Below are positions 48,970 through 59,000 of a stretch of 64,000 bases of DNA, one piece after another. Where the stretch lies: contig CAVVSF010000011.1 in NCBI GenBank assembly GCA_963750915.1, positions 679,720 through 743,719 of the forward strand. The letters run 5' to 3'. Under the pieces are notes generated by a model. It saw only the letters and a list, made by a program, of their open reading frames with translations. It had not been told where the DNA came from and ran no database searches. This DNA is from DATBJJ01 sp963750915 (GTDB lineage: Bacteria > Acidobacteriota > Vicinamibacteria > Vicinamibacterales > 2-12-FULL-66-21). Position 1 is the first letter of the stretch, and the number at the start of each line of letters is the position of its first letter. A program made the position numbers and the translations under genes.

Positions 48970-49072
48970 TGCTGCTGGGCAGGACGGACGGGTAGCGGGC
49001 CAAACCGCCGGCTCAGTCGACAGCCGCCCGTGGCGGTGCGAATATGGGGCTCAGCGATCTGGACCTGCGACG

Positions 49073-49727
49073 ATGAAAGTGAAACGCGAATGGCCCTCAC
49101 TGTGCGCGCTCGGAGCGATGTCGTTACCGACATGGGCCGGCCAGTCGGCGACCGATGCCTCGGTGCTCGTCCAGGAGCTGGGGCAGTTCGCGGCGGCCAT
49201 GGATCCGAGAATTCAGTCAACGACTGGTCAACGCATGCCTGCCGAGCAGCGGCGGCTGGCGCTCTATCAACGACTGCGGCAGGCTGGCGCTTCTGCCGTC
49301 CCGTCATTGCAGCGCGGCCTTTCGATCCTGATGTCCAGGTGGAGGCGAAACGTTGCGCTCTTCCTGGACTTCGAAGGCGGCAACTACGCGAAGCACGCAC
49401 CCGTGGCGCTGGATCTCGAGCCGTTCCTGCGACAGCTCATCACCGCTCTTCGTGACGACGATCAACGAGTGCAGGAATTGTCGGCGATGGCGCTCGCGCA
49501 TGTCGGGCCCGACGCAGCGACGGCGGTGCCGACCTCCTGCGCCTGCTGGCCGACAATCGTGAGGGATTGCGGAACAGTGCCTGCATCGGCCTCGCCGGCA
49601 TCGTCCGGGCGCTCACGCCGCGCTCCCGGCTTTGCGTCAGGCGCTCACCGATCCCAGCGCTGACGTCCGGCGCTTCGCGCAGCGCGCCATCGACCGCATC
49701 ACCGCCGGGCCGACAGGACGCGTCTGA
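49073..49727 (+). pseudogene. HEAT-repeat protein, two frameshifts
   Basis: Begins at ATG 49073; the first 150 residues have an exported-type N-terminus and helical pairs such as LRDDDQRVQELSAMALAHVG. After a shift near 49530 a second frame reads DLLRLLADNREGLRNSACIG, and after another between 49600 and 49622 a third reads ALPALRQALTDPSADVRRFA with QRAIDRITAGPTGRV before the stop at 49725-49727. All pieces are HEAT-like repeats. The product would be about 217 residues. No enzymatic motif is seen; such repeats mediate protein contacts. Confidence 0.7.
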
Positions 49728-49751
49728 AGCGCAGACGGACGACGTCTAACG

Positions 49752-50276
49752 CTAACCTGATCTCGTGCTGTGCGTCCGAATCCACTCGGCGAACGCTCGT
49801 TCCGAAACGGTTCCATCCGCCAGCGCCATGACCTCGGTGACGACCTCGGCATCGGTCGCGCTCAGACCTTGTCCTGAAGTGGTCGTGCTGTGCGTCCGAA
49901 TCCACTCGGCGAACGCTCGTTCCGAAACGGTTCCATCCGCCAGCGCCATGACCTCGGTGACGACCTCGGCATCGGTCGCGCTCAGCTCGTACCCGTTCAG
50001 TCCAAGGAACGTGGCCATGGCGAGGAAGCCGATGCGTTTGTTGCCATCGCGGTAGGGATGGTTTCTCACCAACCCGAACGCGTAAGCAGCGGCGAGCGCG
50101 TGAATGGGCATGGCGCGGTCGTAGTGCCACTTCTGCTGCGGGCGCGCGAGAGCGGATTCGAGTCCGTTCTCGTCCCGGACCCCTGCCAGGCCGCCATGTT
50201 CCCTAATCTGGTCGTGATGGATGGCGTCGACGACGAGGCGGGTCAGCCACGTCGGCTGGGCTTTGCGTCTTGGCAC
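49752..50276 (-). CDS. Doc-type Fic/DOC toxin with duplicated C-terminus
   Basis: A 174-residue protein starting at GTG 50276, 4 bases after the antitoxin stop. The Fic/Doc core is HPYRDGNKR at 73-81, preceded by a Doc-like N-terminal region (VDAIHHDQIREHGGLAGVRD). Doc proteins inactivate translation factors such as EF-Tu by phosphorylation; Fic proteins transfer AMP. A direct DNA duplication repeats residues about 99-130 as 139-170 (ATDAEVVTEVMALADGTVSE), so the protein is 40 residues longer than the expected 130-135. Whether it remains toxic is unknown. Its partner is the AbrB-like gene upstream. Confidence 0.85.
   Translation of the reverse strand: MPRRKAQPTWLTRLVVDAIHHDQIREHGGLAGVRDENGLESALARPQQKWHYDRAMPIHALAAAYAFGLVRNHPYRDGNKRIGFLAMATFLGLNGYELSATDAEVVTEVMALADGTVSERAFAEWIRTHSTTTSGQGLSATDAEVVTEVMALADGTVSERAFAEWIRTHSTRSG
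49763..49985. repeat. 103-bp exact direct repeat, period 120
   Basis: The sequence 49763-49865 recurs without change at 49883-49985, with a 17-base unique spacer. The period is a multiple of three, so the toxin frame is preserved and the gene product gains 40 residues. The perfect identity suggests a recent event or an assembly artefact. Confidence 0.9.
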
Positions 50277-50280
50277 GGCC

Positions 50281-50517
50281 TCACTTCGCCAGCTCGCGAA
50301 GCGCGTTGCGGTACTTCTTGGCGGCCCGTGCGGCAACCTTCAGGGCCTGCTCGACCGCGGGATCGTAGGGTGTCAGCAGGATGCCGCGCTCGGTTTCGAC
50401 CGCAAGTAGACGGTCGCCAGCTTCCAGGCGCAGCCGGTCGGCCATGTCCTTCGGCAGCGTCGCGCTGACCGAGCCGCCAGCCTGTCTGAGCGTTACTTCT
50501 TTGGTCATCCCGGGCAT
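50281..50517 (-). CDS. AbrB/SpoVT-type antitoxin of the Doc toxin
   Basis: A 78-residue protein with a swapped-hairpin AbrB-like DNA-binding domain: VTLRQAGGSVSATLPKDMAD followed by LRLEAGDRLLAVETERGILL. The C-terminal tail (VEQALKVAARAAKKYRNALR) is the likely toxin-binding part. ATG 50517 is chosen; an in-frame ATG at 50508 is also possible. The start lies 2 bases from a palindrome at 50519-50536 that leaves no normal ribosome site. It precedes the Doc gene by 4 bases, forming a toxin-antitoxin operon with the antitoxin first. Confidence 0.88.
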   Translation of the reverse strand: MPGMTKEVTLRQAGGSVSATLPKDMADRLRLEAGDRLLAVETERGILLTPYDPAVEQALKVAARAAKKYRNALRELAK

Positions 50518-50518
50518 C

Positions 50519-50536
50519 GTAGCACATTAGTGCTAC
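50519..50536. promoter_or_regulatory. palindromic operator of the toxin-antitoxin operon
   Basis: GTAGCAC, four bases (ATTA on the plus strand), GTGCTAC: perfect seven-base arms immediately upstream of the antitoxin start. Autoregulation by the AbrB-like protein, probably with the toxin, is the expected function. Confidence 0.7.
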
Positions 50537-50554
50537 ACACTGGGGGGACGCGCG

Positions 50555-51646
50555 CTACTGGCCCAGCCGCGCCTTGCGGCTCTCCCGCTCGGCGTGCCAG
50601 CGGGCGCGGTTGATGCTGCCGAGCGGGGTCGTGTCGGACGTCGAGTTCTCGGTCACGTCGATGTGCCACGCTTCGCACGCCGCCGGCGCCAGCTCGGAGC
50701 CGGCGGCGAGCGTCAGGCGCGCGACGTTGTGAAAAGGCGCCTGCGATTCCTTCCACTCGACGCTGGCGTTCTCGATCCAGAAGTTCGCGTCCCGCCGCCG
50801 TCCCCAGTAGGTCATCGCCTGGGTGTCGAGCAGCTGCAGGCCGAAATCGAAACAGCTCATCACGGTGTCCGCCTCGAGGTGCCGCACCAGCTCGTGCTGG
50901 AGCGCATCGGGATCGTAGGGCTCGAGATCGGCCGCCGGATTGCCGACACACGGCGTCAGCGAATACTTGATGACCTCGGTCTGGCCGTGCCGGTAAGGCA
51001 CCGTGCTCCAGTAGCGCCGCTTCTGGTAGGGCATTAGTGACTGGTGCAGCTGCATCTGTCCGAGTACGGCCGTCCGCGCGAATCCCACCTTGTCGCGGAA
51101 CGGCAGCGCCCACACGCCTTTGGCCATCGTCGGTGCCGTGACGACCTTGACGGTCGTCGCGAACGCGTGCGCGTCGTTGATCGGGAAGGTCGTCCGATCG
51201 TTGGTGGAGAAATCCTGCCGCTTCCCCCCTGCCGGCTCGACGGCGAACGACAGGGCGCGGACGTCGGGTTTGGAGTCTGCGTTGACGTTCGAGTCCGCGT
51301 TGGCGAACCGCACCTTCGCCGGATAGCGGCCCGGCTTCGAGTACAGACCAATCGCGAGCCTCGCCGCCAGCGCGCGGTCGGAGAGGGCGGCGGCCATGTC
51401 GAAGACCTCGAACTCGGCGAGGGCGCACACGCCCTTCGCGTGCGTGCCTCGCGCGAGTCGGCGCTGCTGGCCGGCCGCGTCGTTGGCCTGGATCGTCAGG
51501 ATGCCCTTGACGATGGCGTCGATGTCGGCGGGTTCGCTGGCGCTGATGGCCTCGAGATCGGGGATGGAGAGCCACGCCAGCACGCCGATTGTCGCCACCA
51601 GCAGGGCGGCCGCGCCGAGGAGCCGGCGGCGGAGGGCCGGTCTCAC
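50555..51646 (-). CDS. catalase-family haem protein
   Basis: A 363-residue protein of the small catalase-related (SrpA-like) group. An N-terminal hydrophobic segment (ALRRRLLGAAALLVATIGVL) anchors or exports it. Catalase-fold motifs are GTHAKGVCALAEFEVFD (distal His region), YPAKVRFANADSNVNADSKP, DVRALSFAVE and TTFPINDAHAF (Asn on the distal side). It is shorter than true catalases, and such forms often act on organic or lipid hydroperoxides. GTG 51646 overlaps the stop of the cytochrome gene (GTGA). It is the last gene of a four-gene overlapping operon with patatin, di-haem cytochrome and kinase. Confidence 0.85.
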   Translation of the reverse strand: MRPALRRRLLGAAALLVATIGVLAWLSIPDLEAISASEPADIDAIVKGILTIQANDAAGQQRRLARGTHAKGVCALAEFEVFDMAAALSDRALAARLAIGLYSKPGRYPAKVRFANADSNVNADSKPDVRALSFAVEPAGGKRQDFSTNDRTTFPINDAHAFATTVKVVTAPTMAKGVWALPFRDKVGFARTAVLGQMQLHQSLMPYQKRRYWSTVPYRHGQTEVIKYSLTPCVGNPAADLEPYDPDALQHELVRHLEADTVMSCFDFGLQLLDTQAMTYWGRRRDANFWIENASVEWKESQAPFHNVARLTLAAGSELAPAACEAWHIDVTENSTSDTTPLGSINRARWHAERESRKARLGQ

Positions 51647-53454
51647 TTGGCCTCCGTCATCTTCGGCGGCGTACCTGGATTCGGCGGTTCGGTCGTGTAG
51701 GTCTTGAGGAACTCGATGATCGCGTAGCGCTGGTCGTCGGTCAGGGTGGGGTAGAACGACCACTCGTGGCCGGTGTTCCAGTTGCCGCGGAGCCGCGTAT
51801 CCATCAGGAACCCCGGGAGTCCCGGCGGCAGGGAATACTTGGCCCGATCGGTCTGGATGCCGAGCTTGATCGGATCGTATTCGCGCTGGCCGGTCGGAAA
51901 GCTCACCGGGCGCTTGGCGGCGGGCAGGAGCAGGTCGTAGAGGGTGGGAACCGAGCCGTTGTGGAGGAACGGCGCCGTCGCCCAGATGCCGACCAGCGTC
52001 TTCGAGCGATAAATCTTGCGGCCGCGGGTGTCCTCCCACAGGTCGGCGTCGAGCAGCGGCGCGCGGAACGTCGGGTCCCACTGCGGCCCGCTCCGGGTTT
52101 GCCGCTGCTCCCATTGCGCGATCGTCTGTGGGTCGAGCTTCTTCTCCTCGTACGACTTGGCCTTGACCCGCGCGATTAGCCCGAGGGCGGCGGTGGGAAA
52201 CGCCTGCACCGTGCCATCGGCGAGCTTGACCTGGCGCTCGTAGTTGATCGCCGTCATCGGGTCGGTGCCGACCTCGTCGAGCGAAAAGAGCTGGTAGATG
52301 CGCATCTTGCCGTCGGTCTTGAACGTCTCGTGGCAGCCGGCGCAGTTCTGGTAGAAGAGTGCGCGGCCGCGCTCGGCGCGCGCGGCATCGATCGGCGGGA
52401 AAGTGTCGGGCCACGCCGGCGGCGTGATCTTGTAGGCCAGCGTTTCCAGCGTGTGCAGGTTGTCGATGCGGACGGTGCTCTCGAAGGTCTTGGGATCGAA
52501 CAGCGCGCCGACGCCGAGCGCCTGGCCGATGTTGCGTTCCATGACCGAGTTGGTGTTCGCGCCCCACTGCAGCCAGCCCGTGTACTCCAAACCCCAGATG
52601 TGCGGGATGCTGACCGGGCCGTCGGCCGGCAGGCTGTTGCCGGCGATCGTCCCGAAGAGCTCGTCGCGGCCGATCCCGAACGCGTCGAGGCGGCCGTAGC
52701 CTTCGTCGGTGCTGATCTCGAGCGAACGCTTCAACGTCGGCACGTTGCGCAGGGCCCGGACCTGGGCTTCCAGCAGGCCGCGATTGCTCGTGAGCAGGTG
52801 GGCGACACGGCGTGCCAGCGTCTCGTCGTCGGCGACGTCAGCCGGATCGCGCTGAGCGGTCGCGCGCCGCTCGCGGCGGACGGCGCGCACGCGGTCCCAG
52901 AACCGCGACAGCCGCTGCGGCGAGGTGAACGTGGCCTGCGTTTCCGACGCCATGTGCTCGAGGAACTTGTTGATGTAGGCCATGTTCCCCGCGCCGTCGA
53001 CGCGGACGGCGTGGTTCTGGTACTGCACCTGGCCGACGTGGCAGGCGGCGCAGTTCAAGCCGATCATCTGGGTGCCGGTCAGCTTCGAGGGCGCGAGCGA
53101 GATGCCGACCGGCAGCCCGTAGGGGTTGGCGGCGTTTTTCGCATCCGGCAGCAGGCCGAAGCGCTCGATGTTGTCGAGGAACGGGCGTACGTGGACGCTG
53201 CCGTCGCTCGCCGGGACCTCCACGTCGAGCGCCAGCAGCCAGTCCAGCGGAAAGAGCTCGCCGCCTTCAGAGAGATGGTAGAAGCTGCCGCGGTCGGCAT
53301 CGGACAGCCCATTCTGGCCGGCGGCCTGCGGCAACGCGGCAAGCGGCGCTGCCTCGCGCATGTCCTGGGAACGGATGCCGCCCGACAGCATCCATCCGCC
53401 GACGATCCCGGCGAGGAAGATGCCGGCCGCTAACACGACCTTGCGCATGGTCAT
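51643..53454 (-). CDS. di-haem cytochrome c (RoxA/CcP-like)
   Basis: A 603-residue exported protein with an N-terminal membrane segment (VVLAAGIFLAGIVGGWMLSG). Haem-binding motifs are CAACH at 135-139 and CAGCH at 371-375, far apart as in di-haem peroxidase-like proteins and the rubber oxygenase RoxA. Between them PVSIPHIWGLEYTGWLQWGA with NTNSVMERNIGQALG resembles the conserved middle of RoxA-like proteins. It could be a peroxidase or a dioxygenase of unsaturated lipids. ATG 53454 overlaps the patatin stop (ATGA); a second ATG two codons on is possible. It is the third gene of the operon. Confidence 0.85.
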   Translation of the reverse strand: MTMRKVVLAAGIFLAGIVGGWMLSGGIRSQDMREAAPLAALPQAAGQNGLSDADRGSFYHLSEGGELFPLDWLLALDVEVPASDGSVHVRPFLDNIERFGLLPDAKNAANPYGLPVGISLAPSKLTGTQMIGLNCAACHVGQVQYQNHAVRVDGAGNMAYINKFLEHMASETQATFTSPQRLSRFWDRVRAVRRERRATAQRDPADVADDETLARRVAHLLTSNRGLLEAQVRALRNVPTLKRSLEISTDEGYGRLDAFGIGRDELFGTIAGNSLPADGPVSIPHIWGLEYTGWLQWGANTNSVMERNIGQALGVGALFDPKTFESTVRIDNLHTLETLAYKITPPAWPDTFPPIDAARAERGRALFYQNCAGCHETFKTDGKMRIYQLFSLDEVGTDPMTAINYERQVKLADGTVQAFPTAALGLIARVKAKSYEEKKLDPQTIAQWEQRQTRSGPQWDPTFRAPLLDADLWEDTRGRKIYRSKTLVGIWATAPFLHNGSVPTLYDLLLPAAKRPVSFPTGQREYDPIKLGIQTDRAKYSLPPGLPGFLMDTRLRGNWNTGHEWSFYPTLTDDQRYAIIEFLKTYTTEPPNPGTPPKMTEAK

Positions 53455-56045
53455 AGTTGTCCTCGCTGCGCCGAGCGGCAGAACGCCTTCACGGTCGCAA
53501 ATGGCTCGCCGCCGCTCACCGCCGCCACCGTCTGCAATCCGAGCATGCGGTAACTTTCGAACTGCGCCTCGTCGAACCATTGCTCGGTCGTCGACTGGTG
53601 CGGGAACGATGCGTGCGTCCGGGCGTAGTTGGCGACGTCGACCGGCTCGTCGCCGAGGAGCGTCGGCTTCAGGTAGAGGAGCACGCCATCCTTGAGCCCT
53701 GGATCGATCGCCGAGTATCGAATCGCCCCGACGGCGAAGCGCCCGGTGACGGCATGCCCGTCGCCGGTCTCGTCCGGGCGCGGCGGGCCGATGCGCAGCC
53801 CGTGCGGGAAGACGATGTCGATGCCGAAGTCGATGCGAATTTTCCGGACCGCGTTGGCGAGATCGGCGAACGCGTAAGTGCCGTCGCAACCTGCGTCGCT
53901 CAGGACGATGTAGCGGCAGCGGCGCCTGATCATCTCGTAGAGGCCGAGGTTGTCGAAGTGGCCGCCGTCGGAGAGCAGCACGTAGGGATTGTTGTCGGTC
54001 GTCTGTGCCATCAGCTCGTTGACGAGCGGCGCGACGCCGAAGGCCGGCGCGGCACGCCGCCACGTCGCGTCGCCTGCGTGGCCGGGGTTGCCGAGCCAGA
54101 CGCCGAGGCGGGCATTGAACACGGTGAGCAGGAACGTCATCGCCCGCGAGACTTCCGGCCCCATGTTCGAGTTCACCGCCGCGCCCGACGTCGTCAACGC
54201 CTCGCCCAGGGTGATGGCGTCGGCATAGCCCGCCGCCGGCCGGTAGCCGAGCCGCGCCGAGCCGACGTGGAGCGGGCTCATCGTGAACGACATCGCCTTG
54301 CGCTCGGCGACCGACAGCTTGGCATCGGCGACGAGGTTCAACGTCGTGTTGACCACGTGCAGTGGGCGGCCGATTTCACGAACCTGCTCGAAAGGCATGT
54401 CGTCGCCGGCGTCGAATCCGGTGAACGCGCTCGGCCTCCGCTCGGTCCTGGGCCGTGACACGCCGAGGAACGTGCGGACGAGCCGGCTGCGATACATCCC
54501 GTGCAGCGAGAACTGATTGATGGAGATGATTCGGCCAAGTCCGGCACCGACGGCGAGGAGGCCGAAGAAGACCAGCAGGTCCTCGGGCAGCGACGCGCCG
54601 ACCCGATGCGGGTACTCGTGGAACAGCCGCAGGTCGTGTACGAACTGCAGCAGGTGCCGGTTGCCATCCGAGACGAGCACGACGAGGAGGACGATCGTGA
54701 CCGGCGCCGCGAGACCCAGCGCGATCGCTGTTGCCAGCCGCCACCGCTTCGATTGCGAGGCGAGCGCGGCAATCAGCCGGTAGGCAGCGCCGCCCGAGGC
54801 GAGCGTGAAGAGTCCGACTCCGGCGCGGCCGCTGCCGTGCGCCAGCCCGAGCGCTTTCAGGACGGCGTCGAGGACCAGCGGGCCGAGGATTGCGACAGCG
54901 CTCGTGACCAGCCACGTCAAGCCGATCATCAGAACCCAGGCGCCGGCTCGCGCCCACCATTCGCGGTCGTCGTCGGACATGTCACGGCTGGCAAGGCCGA
55001 TGAAGACGGTGATCTGCAGGAACAACAGCGCCAGCGACAGCGGCAGATCGACGACGACGAAGACCTGGGGGTCGCGGTGGGCGAGCGCCGTCAGGAGGTG
55101 GTGGAGGTGGAAGCCGATCAGCCGACCGACGAGGCCGGCGGCGGCTGCCGCGATCCATGTCCAGGGCCGCCACCAGCGGGCGCTGAACCAGCCGCCGACG
55201 ATCCAGGGCAGAACCATCGCCGCCGCCGACACCAGCAGCCCCGGGCCAAGCGCGATGGTGTCGCCGAAATGCCACGCCCAGAACCGGTGGACCGAGAGCA
55301 GGAAAAACGCCACCAGTACCGGCCCGAGAAACCAGACGGCGAAGCTCCTGGAGCCGGCCGACCGATGACCGAGGCTCGGCAGCTGCAGCGCGGCATAGGT
55401 ACTGGCGACGGCGATCAGGCCGACGATCGCGATCCAATCGTGGAGGTACCACCAGTCGAGCGTGGCGTGGCTCACGAGCTCGGGCTGCGACGGCACGCCG
55501 AGGAGGCCGAGATAGATGCGCGGCAGCATCGCCGCGGCGGCGATGAGCGGGACGAGCACCATCCAGTTCACGAGCAGGTTGCGGAACATGGTGGCGCCGA
55601 GCGTCCAGACGTCGGCGGAGAGCAGGCCGGTTCGCGGATCGAGGAACTTGATGACGCGGCGGAGCCGCGTGACCGGCTCGGGCTCGAGGTCGCGGCCGAG
55701 CTGCGCGGCCGGATCGAGATCGCCCCGGTGATGCGCGCGGTAGCGCCATGCGGTCAGCCAGCCGCCGGTGTAGCCGCCGCCCGACACTGTCGACAGGTAG
55801 TCGAACTTGTCGAGCAGTCCGGCGCGCGCCAGGCCTTGCAGCACGCCCAGTGCGAAGCTGCCGCTGCGGACGCCGCCGCCCGACAGGCAGAGCGCGGCGT
55901 GGTTCGCGCGCGCGTGGCGATGCACGACATCAACCGGCGGGGCCGCGGCGCCGACAGCTTCGGCTGCACCCGGCTCCGGGTGCAGGAAGGCGTATTCCTC
56001 GTCCAGGACGCGCTCGACCAGCAGCGGCGCAGCGCGGTCCGTCAT
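53451..56045 (-). CDS. patatin-like phospholipase with large membrane insertion
   Basis: An 864-residue protein. The patatin elements are the oxyanion loop GGGVRSGSFALG (56-67), the nucleophile Ser88 in STVSGGGY, and the acid segment LLSDGGHFDNLG in the C-terminal third (Asp of the dyad). Between the nucleophile and the Asp lies a long stretch with several hydrophobic helices (for example MVLVPLIAAAAMLPRIYLGL; FAVWFLGPVLVAFFLLSVHR; VFIGLA), so the enzyme is membrane-embedded. It likely hydrolyses lipid acyl chains. ATG 56045 overlaps the kinase stop (ATGA), and its own stop overlaps the cytochrome start. It is gene 2 of the operon. Confidence 0.92.
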   Translation of the reverse strand: MTDRAAPLLVERVLDEEYAFLHPEPGAAEAVGAAAPPVDVVHRHARANHAALCLSGGGVRSGSFALGVLQGLARAGLLDKFDYLSTVSGGGYTGGWLTAWRYRAHHRGDLDPAAQLGRDLEPEPVTRLRRVIKFLDPRTGLLSADVWTLGATMFRNLLVNWMVLVPLIAAAAMLPRIYLGLLGVPSQPELVSHATLDWWYLHDWIAIVGLIAVASTYAALQLPSLGHRSAGSRSFAVWFLGPVLVAFFLLSVHRFWAWHFGDTIALGPGLLVSAAAMVLPWIVGGWFSARWWRPWTWIAAAAAGLVGRLIGFHLHHLLTALAHRDPQVFVVVDLPLSLALLFLQITVFIGLASRDMSDDDREWWARAGAWVLMIGLTWLVTSAVAILGPLVLDAVLKALGLAHGSGRAGVGLFTLASGGAAYRLIAALASQSKRWRLATAIALGLAAPVTIVLLVVLVSDGNRHLLQFVHDLRLFHEYPHRVGASLPEDLLVFFGLLAVGAGLGRIISINQFSLHGMYRSRLVRTFLGVSRPRTERRPSAFTGFDAGDDMPFEQVREIGRPLHVVNTTLNLVADAKLSVAERKAMSFTMSPLHVGSARLGYRPAAGYADAITLGEALTTSGAAVNSNMGPEVSRAMTFLLTVFNARLGVWLGNPGHAGDATWRRAAPAFGVAPLVNELMAQTTDNNPYVLLSDGGHFDNLGLYEMIRRRCRYIVLSDAGCDGTYAFADLANAVRKIRIDFGIDIVFPHGLRIGPPRPDETGDGHAVTGRFAVGAIRYSAIDPGLKDGVLLYLKPTLLGDEPVDVANYARTHASFPHQSTTEQWFDEAQFESYRMLGLQTVAAVSGGEPFATVKAFCRSAQRGQL

Positions 56046-59000
56046 GGCTTGATGCGGGCCAGGGTTGCCGCGGCGGTGACGAGGTCCCTGGTGCCGTGCC
56101 CCTCCGTGAACCAGCCGAAGACCGGGGCGAGGACGGCGGCACCCTCATCGCGCCGGCCGGCGCCGCCGAGCATCGCGGCAAGATCGGTGGCGGCACGCAG
56201 CTCGAACGATTTCGCCTGCTGCGCCGCGGCTCGGGCGATAGCCAGGTGGAGGCTCGCTTCGGCGCCGGCGTAGTCCCCGCCGCAGTGCAGCAGCAGTCCG
56301 CGGACGCGATGGAGCTCGGCGAGATAGCCGCCCTCGAGCGTCGTCTCGGCGTGGGCGAAGCCCTCGTCGATGGCGAGCAGGCCTTCGTCGATGCGGTCCG
56401 CGCCGGCAAGCATCTCGGCGAGAAGGGCGAGGAAAGCTGTCCGGACCAGGCCGGACCCGATCGCCTGCTGGACGGCGAGGCTGTCTTTCAGCTGATCGAT
56501 GCCGTCGTCCGTGTTGCCGAGCGCAGCGATCGCGACGCCCTGGAACGAGCGTCCCCACTCGGTTTCCTGCTTCAATTCGTACTCGCGTGAAAGCGCGACG
56601 ATCTCGTCGCCCATCTGGACCGCTTCGTCCGCCTCGCCGCGATAAAGGTGAATGCCCTGGGCGACGACGAGCGCGAAGGCGAGGGTCACCGGCTGCCGCT
56701 GCGATCGCGCCAGGGTCAGCGTCTCGCGCGCGCGCTGGTCGGCGCGATCCGGGATAGCCCAGCGCCCAGAGCGGCCGGCTCGACATCGCCCGCGCGATCA
56801 TGCCGGGGTCGAGGCCGAACATCGCCGTGTAGGTCATGTGCTGAGCCGGCACGTGCAGGTCGCGCCCGCGATCCAGCACCCGGCTCGACTCGACCATGTC
56901 GCCGAGAAACTCCAGCGAGACGCCGACGAGGTGATGCGCCGCCATCAGGTAGGCGGGATTGCCGGAGAGCTCCGCCTGGGCCATCAGTTCCTGGGCGCGC
57001 TCGCGGTAGACGCGGAGGTCGCCGCGGATCGCATGAAAGAGCGTGAGCGCCCACCGCACCGGGAAGACCTCCGGCGGATCGTCGAGCTGGTGGCACAGCT
57101 CGCGGGCGCGAGCGAACACGGGCTCGAGCTCGGCGGCGGCCCAGCCCTTCATCATCCGCAGCGCCAGCCCGCGCACCATCTGCAGCCCGAGCTCCTGCTG
57201 CTGGCGCGGCGGACCGTCGGCGACGCCGCGGAGCGCCTTGAGCCCGCGATCGGCGAGCGACAGCGCCTCGCGGAACGCGAACAGGCCGGCCGAGTGCTGT
57301 GCCGCCATGAAGTAGTACCTGGCGCTCGTCGTAAAGTCGCGCGCCGATTCGAACAGGATGGCGAGGCGGGCGGCGTTGGCTGGCGTCTCTTCGCCGTGGG
57401 CGACCAGCGCTCGGGCCACCCGGCCGCTCAGCGTCGTCCGCCGTGTCGGCTGCAGCGACGCGTAGAGCATGTTCTGGTAGAGCACGTGGACGAACTGGTA
57501 CTGCAGCGTCAGCGTCAGGTCGGGGAACTCGCGTTCGTTGCCGCGCTGGACGAAGACGTGGACGCGCTCGAGCACGTCGAGGCGCTCCTCGACCTCGGCG
57601 GCGTCCATCTCCGTCGCTTCGCTGACGGTCGCGGAATCGAACTCGGGGCCCTGGACGGACGCAGCGAGCAGCAGGGCGCGGTCGCGCTCGTCGACCTGCT
57701 CGATCTTTCGCGCGATCATGCTGCGCACCGACTCCGGCAGATCGCGCGGCAGGTCCGACATCGGCCGCGCCAGCACCCAGGTGCCGCCCTGTTCGACAAT
57801 GCCGCCCGAATCGCGAAGGTAGCGGACGAGGTCGGCCATGAAGAGCGGGCTGCCCTCGGTCTTGGCGTGGACGAGCGCCGAGAAATCCGGCGGCAGGCGG
57901 TGCTCGGGAAACTCGAGCGCGAGGTAGCGATCGACGTCCGACTGGGCCAGGAACCCGAGCTCGATCTGCTCGAACAGCCCGCGAGTCCGCAGGTTGTTGC
58001 CGATGCCGAGGAACGGATGCTGCGCCAGCGCCATCTCGGCCGGCCGATACGTCGTCAGCACCAGCACGCGCATGTCGGCGAAGCGCCCGGCGAGGAAGTT
58101 CAGGATGTCGATGGTCGAGACATCGGCCCAGTGCAGATCGTCGAGGAAGAGGACGACCGGACGCGTGCTCGACACGTCCTGGAAGAACGCGCCGACTTCG
58201 CGCTTCATCCGCTCCTGCGAGGCGGTCAGCGCATCGACGCGCAGATCGGCCAGCGACGACTCCTCGATCGACCGCGTCGCCACGTGCAGGTACCAGGTCG
58301 GCGCGACGGTTTTCATGAGCGTCTGCAGCGATTCGCCGCCGGCGCGGTGCAGGAGGCTGTCGAGCGCCTCGAGAATCGGCAGATACGCTTCGGCGCCGGC
58401 CAGCCGCTCGGAGCATCGTCCGCGGGCGATGACCGGCCGCTCCGGCCGTGACGTCAACTCGACCAGGAAGTCCTCGATCAGGCTCGTCTTGCCGATTCCC
58501 GCCTCGCCAGCGACGCCGACAATCCGGCTTTGCCCGCCGCTGACCCTGGTGAAGGCGCGGCGCAGCGCATCACGTTCGGCCTCGCGGCCGACGGTCGTTC
58601 GCGTCACGACGGTTGCCGGCCGTGCCGGCTCCGCCGCCGGGTCCCGCCCCTTCAGCGCCGCCAGGGCGTCGTCGACCTCGCGCGCCGACGGCCGGCGCTC
58701 CGGCACCTTGGCCAGCATCCCGTGAACGAGCGCGTCGAGCTCCGGCGGGACGGCGGGGTTGAGGCGCACGAGCGGCACGGGCTGTTCCGAGATGATGGCC
58801 GCGAGCACGCCGGCACTCGACGGCGCGACGAAGGGGCGGCGGCCCGCCGCCATCTCGTAGAGGACCACGCCCAGCGCGAAGATGTCCGTCGCCGGCCCGG
58901 CCTGGCTGGCCTGGGCCTGTTCCGGCGACATGTAGGCCGTCGTCCCCAGGATGGTTCCCGGCGCGGTGTCCTGCAGGAGGAAAGTGGAGCGCTCGGCGGC

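Noticed and set aside
49763..49985. Two 103-bp repeats considered as insertion-sequence or attachment-site repeats
   Set aside because: They lie within one gene, keep its frame, enclose only 17 bases, and have no transposase or integrase nearby; an internal duplication explains them.
54501..56273. 590-residue forward open frame opposite the patatin gene, and a similar one at 56652-58451 opposite the kinase
   Set aside because: Both are antisense to well-conserved proteins, have low-complexity charged composition and no ribosome site or domain.
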